From NCBI GenBank assembly GCA_903919925.1, contig CAIXKO010000536.1, positions 1-36,914 of the forward strand: a stretch of 36,914 nt of DNA, written 5' to 3'. This document shows, piece by piece, positions 16,155-24,799 of the stretch; the stretch's first letter is position 1; every line of letters begins with the position of its first letter. The position numbers were made by a program, and so were the translations under genes. The DNA is from an uncultured Bacteroidota bacterium (lineage in GTDB: Bacteria > Bacteroidota > Bacteroidia > Bacteroidales > UBA12481). The notes below the pieces were generated by a model, which was given only the letters and a program-made list of their open reading frames with translations, made no database searches and was not told where the DNA came from.

Positions 16155-18412
16155 AATACTTGCTTAATATGAAAACATATCTAAAATCCTGGTCGAACAT
16201 ACTTGTTTTTTTTTCTTTAACGTTTTTATTGGGTGTTGCTCAATCATGTACCAATAATTACCGGAACAAAATAATCCTCAGTTGCAAAGAGGATAACGAT
16301 CTGTACAGGACGTTGGTTGAAAACAAGATCGAATGTATTAGGTATAACACACCGGAAGAAGCAATAAGCCATGCCGTTAAAGGCGCCGGTATACTGATAC
16401 TGGCTGATGGCTATCCGAATCAAACAACAGTATTGGAGGCTTCCCTGTTTGAGAAAGCAAGCAGTAAAAAACTGAGGCTTTATGTCGAATACCCATCTTA
16501 TTTGCCAGGAATTGAAATTGGTAAACCAAGAGGAACGCATTGGGAACGAGCTGTGATATCTTCCGAAGTATTTGCCCCGGCTTTACAAAAACATCGCATC
16601 CTGGCCATTCATGATTGTCGTTTTGTACCGGTAAAGGTCGAAAACCCTGATATTGTTATGGGGCGGGTGGCTGGTTTCGATGTTGCAGTCTTTGGTTTGC
16701 CAAAAGAGGTTTTTCCAATCCTTTTTGAAATGCCCAAGCAAAATGGCAACGGAGATTTATTAGTCTCTACAACCAAACTTAGCCAGTTTATAACTGCCCG
16801 CTATGCCCCATTGGATGCCTGGAAATCAATATGGGAAAGTGTTTTCAAATGGCTCCAGCCGGATAGTAAACCGCTTGACATTAACTGGACCCCCAGTGTA
16901 CGTCCCAGTTTCAGTGCAGATGAACAACTTCCGGCAGATGTTGAAAAGCAAGCCTTGAAACGTGGAATTGACTGGTACTTCAATTCTGGAATGATTCTGA
17001 GTCCGTCGATGCTGGGAAAATACAACCAACCTGCAAATCTTCCGGACGCATCGAGAGCTGACCCTGATCTTACCCAGGATTGGCCGTATGGCCACCGCAT
17101 TGCATTGAAGCCCGGTTTGGATTCCGCCGGAGGAGATGGGACACTGGGAGTTATGGAGGGTTTTGATGCAAAAATCTTTGCTGATGGAACACAACCGGCG
17201 CGATGGTGGAATAGAGGTGATTGCAATGGGGAAACGGCAGGAGCAATGTCGGTTGCTGGTGTTGCCATGCAAAATTCCAACTATCAGAAAGTTGGAGGGA
17301 ACATCGGAGATTGGCTTTATTTCAAGTCCATGATTTCGTTGGGAGACCGGGCTAATCCACATCATCCGGCTTACGGGCTTATGGGGTGGACAGATGTGCC
17401 TCAATATTGTGGTCCCGGCACGATGAACTGTTATGAAGTATATTACGGTGATGACCAGGCAAGAAATATGTTAGGGATTATGCTTGCAGCCGCAACTCTG
17501 AAGACAGACCGATACGATGAGCGGATGTTGAAAGGATTACTTGCAAATCTTCGTATAACCGGGCAGTCGGGATTTCAGCCTGATCGTATTGACCAGGGTC
17601 CCCTGGTGCAAAACGGATGGAAATACTATCATAAATTGAACAGTATTAATTACTCTGGTAATTTTCAAGCTTATATGTGGGCATGTTATCTATGGGCATA
17701 TCAGCAAACCGGCTATGATCTGTTTCTAAAGCAGGCAAAGGCCGGTATCAATACCATGATGGAAGGTTATCCTCATCAATGGGGAGTTACCGGCATGCAA
17801 ATGGACAGGGCCAGGATGGTTTTGCCTTTAGCCTGGTTGGTGAGGGTTGAGGACATACCCGGGCACCGTTCATGGTTACGCATGGTGGTGGATGATATGA
17901 CTCAGGATTCCATCACCGGAACCATTCCCGAAAGAATAGAGGCGGAGGTAAGCAACTACGGCAAGGGACATTATAAATCACCCAAGTCAAACGAAGAGTA
18001 TGGTACAGCCGAATCCACCATCATACAAAACGATGGAGACCCTTGTTGTGACCTTTTATATGCGGTCAATTTTGCATTTATTGGACTGCACGAAGCCGCT
18101 GCAGCTACAGGGGAAAAATACTATCGTGAAGCGGAGGACAAGCTGGCAAAATTCCTTTGCCGCATACAAATCCGTAGTGAAAAACATCCGGAATTAGATG
18201 GAGGATGGTTTCGTGCTTTCGATTTCAATCGTTGGGAATATTGGGCTTCCAGCACCGATGTTGGCTGGGGGGCCTGGTGTATTGAAAGTGGATGGTCACA
18301 AAGCTGGATCACAATGGTACTGGGTCTTCGCCAGTTAAACACTTCCTTTTGGGAAATTACCGGTAATAGTAAGATAAAAAATAACTTCGACCGTCTGGTC
18401 AAACAATTTTAG
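16151..18412 (+). CDS. Paralog C of the five-copy unknown family: exported lipoprotein
   Basis: The 753-residue product begins in an ATGA overlap with paralog B (16151-16154). A second in-frame ATG at 16169 would also give a good signal peptide; the overlap favours the first. The lipobox is AQSC (Cys33 from the first start). All family motifs are present: SCKEDNDLY, ILADGYP, YVEYPSYLPG, HDCRFVPV, TTKLSQF, RGDCNGE, GDDQAR (Gln for the usual Asn), LPLAWLVRVED, HEAAAATG, ELDGGWFRAFD and IESGWSQSW. It is closest to A and B, supporting tandem duplication of this segment. No terminator follows; 123 bp without a clear promoter separate it from the symporter. Confidence 0.85.
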   Translation: MKYLLNMKTYLKSWSNILVFFSLTFLLGVAQSCTNNYRNKIILSCKEDNDLYRTLVENKIECIRYNTPEEAISHAVKGAGILILADGYPNQTTVLEASLFEKASSKKLRLYVEYPSYLPGIEIGKPRGTHWERAVISSEVFAPALQKHRILAIHDCRFVPVKVENPDIVMGRVAGFDVAVFGLPKEVFPILFEMPKQNGNGDLLVSTTKLSQFITARYAPLDAWKSIWESVFKWLQPDSKPLDINWTPSVRPSFSADEQLPADVEKQALKRGIDWYFNSGMILSPSMLGKYNQPANLPDASRADPDLTQDWPYGHRIALKPGLDSAGGDGTLGVMEGFDAKIFADGTQPARWWNRGDCNGETAGAMSVAGVAMQNSNYQKVGGNIGDWLYFKSMISLGDRANPHHPAYGLMGWTDVPQYCGPGTMNCYEVYYGDDQARNMLGIMLAAATLKTDRYDERMLKGLLANLRITGQSGFQPDRIDQGPLVQNGWKYYHKLNSINYSGNFQAYMWACYLWAYQQTGYDLFLKQAKAGINTMMEGYPHQWGVTGMQMDRARMVLPLAWLVRVEDIPGHRSWLRMVVDDMTQDSITGTIPERIEAEVSNYGKGHYKSPKSNEEYGTAESTIIQNDGDPCCDLLYAVNFAFIGLHEAAAATGEKYYREAEDKLAKFLCRIQIRSEKHPELDGGWFRAFDFNRWEYWASSTDVGWGAWCIESGWSQSWITMVLGLRQLNTSFWEITGNSKIKNNFDRLVKQF

Positions 18413-18535
18413 CCTGATTGAACCTGATGATAATTATTTAGAGGATGGGAACCTTTGGCAAATTGCTTAATATGAATTATTTGAGAGACTAGAATCCGTA
18501 TGAAAACCAGCTGATAATCCGGTTATTCCTGGCCT

Positions 18536-20383
18536 ATGAAATGGAATCAAATAGACTTCTGGATTGTAATGGGCTATCTGGTACTAATGTGCAGCATGTC
18601 ACTATTGCACAGGCGCTTCGCTTCAGCCAATCTGGAAAACTTCTTTTTGGGCGGAAGGAAAATACCCGGTTGGCTGAATGGCATATCGTATACTGCTGCG
18701 CTCGTCAGTCCGGATGCCGCCACGGGGTATGGCGGTCTGGCAATAGTTACCGGAGCTTTTATTTCCTGGTGGTACCTGAGCCGCTTCGGGTTGGCGCTTT
18801 TTATAGGAGGAGTACTATTTGCCGTATTTTGGAGGCGGTTGAACCTCTTCACAACCCTGGAATTTTATGATCTGCGTTTCCCCAAACGTGCGGCCAGTGC
18901 CATGAGGCTATGGATTGCAATTCGTACCTCACTGATCGCCTTGCCTGCCTGGACCGGGATCACCTTGCTGGCTGCCTATAAAATCATGGGCCCTGCTTTC
19001 GGATTGACAAAATCAGAGACAATGTATCTGATCGTGCCAATATCTTTACTCTTTGTATTCATCTCGGGATACAGGGGAGTGGTGATTTCAAACCTGATAC
19101 AGATGATCCTTTTCTTTATAGGTACCATAACCCTGGCAGGGTTTACTCTGGCTCATTTTGGAGGACCTGAAGCCATGACTGCAACACTAAGCCATGCTTT
19201 TGGCAACTCTCACCCTGAATTGCTGCAAATGACACCGCCGTCCAATCATGATATATTTCCGTTGGCGGCAGCAATGGCCTGGCTGTTTGGCCAAAGTATC
19301 GGTTACGGCGGAGACGCAGCCCCGATGGGAGGTGCTATGGAAGGTCAGCGTATTTTATCGACCCGAACTCCCCGTGAAGCATTAACCATGTATGTGGTAA
19401 CAGCCATAAGCATGTTTGTGCTATTGTTGCTGGTTACTTTACCAAGCATTTCGGCAGCTGCGCTATATCCTGATTTGCGTGAGGCGGGAGCTGACCGGGA
19501 ACTGGTGTATGGCAGATTGATGAAGACTATGTTGCCGGCAGGTGCAATAGGTTTATTGGTGGCAGCTATGATGGCTGCCGCTATGTCGACTGTTAGCGAC
19601 AATCTGAACTTTGGAAGCCAGGTGCTGGTAAGCGATATCTACCGGCGATGGTTTGTAACAAAAGCCAGCGAAAAGCACTACCTGCTGATGGGAAAAGCCA
19701 GTATGGTTCTTATTATTTCACTGGCGATTATTGTAGTATTCAATGTCAGGATCATTACTGATGTAGCTATATTCATGCTGCAGCTCAGTGCCGCTGAATT
19801 ACCGGCAAACTGGGCACAGTGGTGGTGGTGGCGATTTAACGGGAAGGCCCGGATAGCTGCCTCATTTGGTGGTGCTCTAATCTTCAGCATTATTGTGCTC
19901 GGCCCTAAACTGTTGTTATACTTTGACATTTCATGGGCGCAAAAGCTGATATTTCCATGGTGGTGGCAGGCATTATTAGTGATGGGGCTAACCACCCTGC
20001 TGTGGTTTTCAGTTGCCCTGTTGACAAAACCCGATCCCGACAGATTATTGAATGATTTCTATCACAGAGTTCGCCCTTTAGGATTTTGGAAGCCATATCG
20101 ATTAAGACATATTCCTTTGCCAAAAACCAGGACTAGCCCGATATTCAGAGGATTAGCCATAGCTGTTATTGGTTTCTCGGCAACTTGCCTATTAATTCTG
20201 GGCCTTACAGAATTGTGGTTCGGGCGGTATTGGATGTGTTTAACAGAACTTTTTCCCTCTGCCGGTTTATTTATTGTGTTTAAAAAAATGTCAAAGTCTT
20301 TCCTTGAATACCTTGCTTCCCGTAAGGAAAATGATGAAACTCCACACCAAAATCATACAGTAAAATTGCCAGTAAAAAATTAA
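18536..20383 (+). CDS. Sodium:solute symporter (SSS family)
   Basis: The 615-residue product is highly hydrophobic, with about 13 membrane segments. The N-terminal part is typical of SSS transporters (DFWIVMGYLVLMC, FFLGGRKIPGWLNGISYTAALVSPDA). Further segments include SGYRGVVISNLIQMILFF and the AAMMAAAMSTVSDNLNFGSQVLVSDIY region that carries Na+-site residues in the family. It would bring a small solute, most likely a monosaccharide or sugar acid released by the neighbouring enzymes, across the inner membrane with sodium. The region after about residue 470 forms extra membrane segments and a polar tail. Substrate is not readable. The next gene starts 16 bp downstream, so they share a transcript. 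Confidence 0.9.
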   Translation: MKWNQIDFWIVMGYLVLMCSMSLLHRRFASANLENFFLGGRKIPGWLNGISYTAALVSPDAATGYGGLAIVTGAFISWWYLSRFGLALFIGGVLFAVFWRRLNLFTTLEFYDLRFPKRAASAMRLWIAIRTSLIALPAWTGITLLAAYKIMGPAFGLTKSETMYLIVPISLLFVFISGYRGVVISNLIQMILFFIGTITLAGFTLAHFGGPEAMTATLSHAFGNSHPELLQMTPPSNHDIFPLAAAMAWLFGQSIGYGGDAAPMGGAMEGQRILSTRTPREALTMYVVTAISMFVLLLLVTLPSISAAALYPDLREAGADRELVYGRLMKTMLPAGAIGLLVAAMMAAAMSTVSDNLNFGSQVLVSDIYRRWFVTKASEKHYLLMGKASMVLIISLAIIVVFNVRIITDVAIFMLQLSAAELPANWAQWWWWRFNGKARIAASFGGALIFSIIVLGPKLLLYFDISWAQKLIFPWWWQALLVMGLTTLLWFSVALLTKPDPDRLLNDFYHRVRPLGFWKPYRLRHIPLPKTRTSPIFRGLAIAVIGFSATCLLILGLTELWFGRYWMCLTELFPSAGLFIVFKKMSKSFLEYLASRKENDETPHQNHTVKLPVKN

Positions 20384-20399
20384 TTAATAGGATATTATC

Positions 20400-21683
20400 A
20401 TGAAAAGAATGGAACGTCTTACTTTTCTGAAAAGTGCAGCCGCTGTTTCGGCTTTTACAATTTTAAAACCGGTTACCGCCTTTGGTACCCGGGCTAACTC
20501 TGCCATCCGGGTGGGGATTATCGGCTGTGGAGGAAGAGGAACAGCCGTTCTATCTTCCATGTCGCAAAATACTGATATCGCTATTATTGCAATGGCGGAT
20601 CTTTTTGATGACAAGCTGCAGAATGCTCATCCCATTTTTAATAAACTTAATACCACAAAAGGATTACCTGAAGTACCCAAGACGAATATCCATCAGGGAT
20701 CAAAAGCTTATCTGCCGTTGCTGAACAACAAGGATGTGGATGCAGTCCTGATCTCCTCTCCTTGTTATTCTCATCCCGGATACATTGATGCCGCGCTTGC
20801 TGCCGGGAAACACGTTTATTCTGAAAAGCCGGTCGCAGTTGATGTTGCTGGTTGTGAGCAGGTAGTAAGACTGGGTGAAATGGTTAAAGGGAAACTGAGT
20901 CTGGCTATCGGGTTTCAGATCCGGTTTGCCTCGGCATATGTCGAAATGGTAAGAAGAATACACCAGGGCGATTTAGGTGAGATGATTAATGCTCAATTGT
21001 ATTATTTTTCGGGTGGCGTTCCCCATAAACCTTATCAAAATGTATCTTACGATGAGGCGCGGATCAGGAATCAATATCATTTTCATGCCTTGTCGGGAGG
21101 TATTTTGCTCGACCAGGGAATCCATATCCTTGATGTCTGCAACTGGGCTTTGCAGGCTCACCCGGTAAAAGCAACCGGCAGTGGTGGTAAAAGGGCAGGA
21201 GTCGATTTTGGAGATGCCTGGACCAATTATCAGGTATTGTATGAATATCCTGATCAGGTGAATGTCAGCTTTCATGGTACCCAGTTTGGCACCCAATCCG
21301 GAGGAGTTTGTGCCAGGTTTATCGGTACAAAAGGCATCGCTGAGGCCCATTACAGTGGCGGAGTTTTTATTCAGGGTGAAAAACCATGGGATTCGGGTAT
21401 TGCCAGGTGCAAGGATGCTGAACTGACAGCTGAGCAAAGAGCTGCAGGTATTTTCCTGTCTTCGCTTCATGATGCGGATACCAATAAGGATTTCGCTTTT
21501 ATAAAAAGCATTGAAACTGGAAATTTTATCAATGAGGCGCGTTCCGGAGCAGAATCAACTCTCTCCGCTATATTAGGCCGGACCGCTGCAGCCGCTGGTG
21601 AAGAAATTACCTGGGATGAAATGATTCTTTCCAATGCCAGGCTGGATCCCATGTTAAACCTTTCTCAATTTGATAAAAAATAA
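20400..21683 (+). CDS. Gfo/Idh/MocA-family NAD(P)-dependent oxidoreductase
   Basis: The 427-residue product has an N-terminal Rossmann domain with IGCGGRG at residues 41-47, the family EKP motif at 142-144 (YSEKPVAVD), and D238 and H242 in LLDQGIHILDVCNW, where the family places its catalytic Asp/His. The first 30 residues (RLTFLKSAAAVSAF...) form a Tat-like leader with only one arginine of the usual pair, so export is uncertain. Members oxidise or reduce sugars, inositols or glycosides, and some open glycosidic bonds by an oxidation-elimination route. It is followed 17 bp later by a sugar isomerase-like gene, a pairing common in catabolism of unusual sugars. Exact substrate unknown. Confidence 0.9.
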   Translation: MKRMERLTFLKSAAAVSAFTILKPVTAFGTRANSAIRVGIIGCGGRGTAVLSSMSQNTDIAIIAMADLFDDKLQNAHPIFNKLNTTKGLPEVPKTNIHQGSKAYLPLLNNKDVDAVLISSPCYSHPGYIDAALAAGKHVYSEKPVAVDVAGCEQVVRLGEMVKGKLSLAIGFQIRFASAYVEMVRRIHQGDLGEMINAQLYYFSGGVPHKPYQNVSYDEARIRNQYHFHALSGGILLDQGIHILDVCNWALQAHPVKATGSGGKRAGVDFGDAWTNYQVLYEYPDQVNVSFHGTQFGTQSGGVCARFIGTKGIAEAHYSGGVFIQGEKPWDSGIARCKDAELTAEQRAAGIFLSSLHDADTNKDFAFIKSIETGNFINEARSGAESTLSAILGRTAAAAGEEITWDEMILSNARLDPMLNLSQFDKK

Positions 21684-21700
21684 GAAATTCTATCGAAAGC

Positions 21701-22621
21701 ATGAACCGAAGGAAGTTTCTCTATTCAAGCGCCATGGTTGCCGGCACATCCGGAATTGTTTCGTCTTTTGGGGTTGGGGCAACCTTAAAAGCCGATGGTG
21801 CTGCAAAGAATATTTTGCTGGGAGTGATCTCGGTCGCGGACAATCCGGAAGAAGATTTAAAAGTGGTCAGGGACCTTGGCTTTCCAACTTGCCAGCTCAG
21901 CATTGAAAGTTATTCCCCTGAATTGGCTGTCAGGTTATCGGCGGCACTTGAAAAATACCGGATAAAACCGACTACATTAATCTGCATGGGGCCAGGTATT
22001 TACAAGTGGAACCTTACTGAGGGCCCTTCAACTATCGGTTTGGTGCCCCGCCAAAACCGGGATGCACGTGTGGAGCGGCTGAAACAGGGTATTGATTTTT
22101 GCAAGGCGGCTGGAATCCCTGCGGTTCATGCCCATTTCGGTTTTATTCCGGAAGATCCCAAGGATGTTTTGTATCTGGAGTTTATCGAGACTATGAAACC
22201 TATTGGTGAATACGCACTAAAACAGGGGATCGACATCTATTTTGAAACAGGGCAGGAAACTCCGGTTACCCTGCTCAGGGTAATACAGGATATAGGAACG
22301 GGAAATCTTTTTGTGAATTACGACACCGCAAATCTGGTGATGTATGGAAAAGCTAATCCTCTTGATGGTTTAAAGGTGATTGGGAAATACGTAAAGGCTC
22401 TGCATGCGAAAGACGGTACCTATCCTGTAAATCCCAATGAGTTGGGGAAAGAGGTTCCGATTCCGGAAGGAGAGGTGGATTTTCCGGCAGTAATTTCCTG
22501 CCTCATGGAACTGGGTTTCAAGGGAAGTATTACGATAGAATGTGAACTTTCCGGACTCAATAGAGATTACATCTTAAAAACAAAAGAGTACCTGGGGAAA
22601 ATTATTTCAGCAGAATCCTGA
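21701..22621 (+). CDS. Sugar phosphate isomerase/epimerase-like TIM barrel with Tat-type leader
   Basis: The 306-residue product begins with a twin-arginine leader (NRRKFLYSS, Arg3-Arg4), followed by a small hydrophobic, Gly/Ser-rich segment, suggesting export as a folded protein. The rest is an AP-endonuclease-2/xylose-isomerase-like TIM barrel. Candidate metal ligands are E182 (YFETGQE), D208 (NYDTAN), H235 (LHAKDG) and E280 (TIECELSG). Such proteins isomerise or epimerise keto-sugars; some act as 3-keto-glycoside eliminases/hydrolases alongside Gfo/Idh oxidoreductases. That latter role would fit the adjacent oxidoreductase, but it is inference. Confidence 0.88.
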   Translation: MNRRKFLYSSAMVAGTSGIVSSFGVGATLKADGAAKNILLGVISVADNPEEDLKVVRDLGFPTCQLSIESYSPELAVRLSAALEKYRIKPTTLICMGPGIYKWNLTEGPSTIGLVPRQNRDARVERLKQGIDFCKAAGIPAVHAHFGFIPEDPKDVLYLEFIETMKPIGEYALKQGIDIYFETGQETPVTLLRVIQDIGTGNLFVNYDTANLVMYGKANPLDGLKVIGKYVKALHAKDGTYPVNPNELGKEVPIPEGEVDFPAVISCLMELGFKGSITIECELSGLNRDYILKTKEYLGKIISAES

Positions 22622-22694
22622 TCTGTCCAATTAAACGTGCCATGTCACAACTTCCATAAGTCTTAACAATCACTTCATCAAAATAAAAACAATT

Positions 22695-23507
22695 ATGAGA
22701 GCAAAAAAGGAGTTCAGGAGTAAAGATGAGCATGTACTTTATGTTGGCGACTGGGTATTTCATCTTGGCCCCATGTTTATTGAAACGCCTTTTGGATCAG
22801 AAACCAAGGATGCCGATCTTCATTTCTACGGAGAGCGCCTGACAGAAGCCCTGGAACACCTGGTCGATGTTACCCCCCTGGCTAATTGGGAACTTTATCG
22901 GCTTGAACCGGGCAAACTTGAAGAATTTCTCAAACAGTCGGTTTGTTTGATTATCAGCGATGTTGAAGCTAAATGTTTCCATTTGTATCCCGGGTTTTTT
23001 GACAGGGCCAGGAGAGAAAACCGAGTGGTTACATTCCCTGACAGGCTTAATGTGATAAAGGAATGGATCAATAATGGAGGGGGGCTGATGATGCTGGGAG
23101 GATGGCTATCCTTTAGCGGAGTGCAGGCCAGAGCCGGATGGGGAAGAAGCTCCTTTTCAAATGTTTTGCCTGTTGAATGCCTCTTAACAGAAGATTTAGT
23201 GGAATCATCAGAGGGTTTTACTGCCGAAGTATTAATGCCTGATCATCCTGTCGTAAAAGGATTACCATGGCATAAATTCCCTCCAATATTCGGGTACAAT
23301 GAGGTTAAAGAAAAACCTGATGGGCTGGTGTTGGTTCGCGTAAAAGAAACCGGCCACCCATTGGTAGTAGCCGGCAGTTACGGGAAAGGCCGTATCTTAA
23401 CCTATATGTCAGATCCTGCGCCTCATTGGGGAATAAACTTTGAACTGTGGGACGGCTATGATGCTTTTTGGCAACAATCTTTAATGTGGGTAACCCATAA
23501 AATATGA
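22695..23507 (+). CDS. Class I glutamine-amidotransferase-like protein lacking the usual nucleophile
   Basis: The 270-residue product has no signal peptide and looks like the PF07090-type 'putative glutamine amidotransferase' fold. It contains LIISDVEAKC (85-94), INNGGGLMMLGGW (125-137) and a C-terminal SYGKGRILTYMSDPAPHWG followed by a FWQQSLMWV helix. At the nucleophile elbow, where class I GATases carry G-x-C-x-G, it reads GGWLSFSG, so true glutamine hydrolysis is unlikely. It overlaps the ceramidase-like gene by ATGA, suggesting coupled production and perhaps a physical partnership. Role unknown. Confidence 0.72.
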   Translation: MRAKKEFRSKDEHVLYVGDWVFHLGPMFIETPFGSETKDADLHFYGERLTEALEHLVDVTPLANWELYRLEPGKLEEFLKQSVCLIISDVEAKCFHLYPGFFDRARRENRVVTFPDRLNVIKEWINNGGGLMMLGGWLSFSGVQARAGWGRSSFSNVLPVECLLTEDLVESSEGFTAEVLMPDHPVVKGLPWHKFPPIFGYNEVKEKPDGLVLVRVKETGHPLVVAGSYGKGRILTYMSDPAPHWGINFELWDGYDAFWQQSLMWVTHKI

Positions 23508-24718
23508 AGGAATCAACATTAATGGCCGGAACTTCGGTTGCAGATATCACACCGCCTCTGGAAGTTGGCCTGCTGACTTCAGCGGTAAAGGGGTTATACG
23601 CTCCGTTTGAATCTGTCAGGCTGCCATTAAAAGCCAGGGTTTTAGTATTAAAATCCGGAAATGAGCTGGTAGCTGTAGTTACGCTGGATCTTTTATCATT
23701 AAATGATACATCAGTGGGCGGTTGGGAAACTTTTAAACAGGAAGTCTCTGATGTTATCCCTGCTGAAAGAATCATTATTTGCTGCACCCATACACATACC
23801 GCTCCGGAATCGGCTGCCCTGACCGGATTATATTTAACCAAGCCCTATCAGATCTGGCTGACGCAGGTTCAGCTGAGAATCAAGGAAGCTATTAACGAGG
23901 CAATCCGTACAGTCAGGTATTGTTCTCTCTCAGTCTCTATCTCCAACCTGGAAGGTTTTTCCATGCAGCGCCGGATAAAAACACCTTCAGGGATTGTCCT
24001 GTCTGATTCTGTCCAACCGATTGCTACGGACATATTAAATCTTCCACCGGTAGATCGCCGGGTCGTCTCTCTTCATTTTCATGACACCAATGGGATTGGG
24101 ATTGCTGTTGTTGTGCATGCAGTATGTCATGCGGTGCATGAAATGTGTATGCCGCATGTATCTTCTGAATTTCCGGGCGAAATGTGCAAAGAATTAGAAA
24201 TGTCCTCTAAAAACGGTATGGCAATGTTTTTAAATGGTGCTGCCGGTGATACCAATCCGCCGACAGTTTCTATGGGGCCTGAATATTCGCGCCGGCATGG
24301 ACTTGCCTTAGCCTATTTAGCTCGAAAAGCGGAAAACCAATATCAAGTTGAAAGTTCTCTTTTTTCATTTGCGAAAAGGAATGTTCAAATGTCAATAAGA
24401 TCCGAATCGAATGTGACCAATGAACTTGATGCGATGGCAAGGCTAAATGCCATACGGATTGGCTCATTGGCGATTCTGTTTCTACCCGGAGAGCCTTTTG
24501 TTGAAATTGCTTTGGAAATAGAAGAAGCTTCCCCGTTTGAGCATACGATTGTGGTTGGTTATAGTGAAAACAATATAGGCTATATTCCTACTGAAGAAGC
24601 ATTTATCCAGGGGGGGTATGAAATCGGTCCGGGCAAATGGTCCTGTTTGGAGAAGGGGGCGGATAAAGTAATCTATGCCAATGCCTTACAATTATTAGAA
24701 GAGCTTTACAATAATTAA
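23504..24718 (+). CDS. Neutral-ceramidase N-terminal-like protein, apparently cytoplasmic
   Basis: The 404-residue product keeps the layout of the neutral/alkaline ceramidase N-terminal domain (PF04734-like). Visible are GTSVADITPP at 9-18, the zinc-type CTHTHT (His96, His98), HAVCHAVHEM at 205-214, NGAAGDTNP at 244-252, and YSENNIGYIPTEEAFIQGGYE near the end. Unlike true ceramidases, no signal peptide is visible and the C-terminal Ig-like domain is absent. Related proteins are frequent in PULs of environmental Bacteroidota and relatives, where ceramide is not the likely substrate; an amidase or metal-dependent hydrolase on a sugar derivative is possible. The start at 23504 overlaps the preceding stop (ATGA); a second ATG at 23522 is also usable. 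Confidence 0.78.
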   Translation: MKESTLMAGTSVADITPPLEVGLLTSAVKGLYAPFESVRLPLKARVLVLKSGNELVAVVTLDLLSLNDTSVGGWETFKQEVSDVIPAERIIICCTHTHTAPESAALTGLYLTKPYQIWLTQVQLRIKEAINEAIRTVRYCSLSVSISNLEGFSMQRRIKTPSGIVLSDSVQPIATDILNLPPVDRRVVSLHFHDTNGIGIAVVVHAVCHAVHEMCMPHVSSEFPGEMCKELEMSSKNGMAMFLNGAAGDTNPPTVSMGPEYSRRHGLALAYLARKAENQYQVESSLFSFAKRNVQMSIRSESNVTNELDAMARLNAIRIGSLAILFLPGEPFVEIALEIEEASPFEHTIVVGYSENNIGYIPTEEAFIQGGYEIGPGKWSCLEKGADKVIYANALQLLEELYNN

Positions 24719-24799
24719 ATCGTGACTAGCCTTACCGAAAATTAAGTGATATCGAAAAGTTGGACAGGTAGGGAAATTGAACTAAAAACCCAATTAAAA

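Noticed and set aside
16826-17404. 192-residue minus-strand ORF inside paralog C
   Set aside because: It lies wholly opposite a well-supported coding frame and its product has no recognisable domain; it is a shadow frame.
11686-18412. Three tandem similar genes as a sequencing or assembly duplication
   Set aside because: A, B and C differ throughout in amino-acid sequence and in their signal peptides, so they are diverged paralogs, not a repeated assembly.
20973-21470. 165-residue minus-strand ORF inside the oxidoreductase gene
   Set aside because: Antisense to a clear Gfo/Idh/MocA frame; no independent support.
24746-24799. GTG start for paralog D
   Set aside because: It would put 18 polar residues before the signal peptide; ATG 24800 with an A-rich upstream is better.
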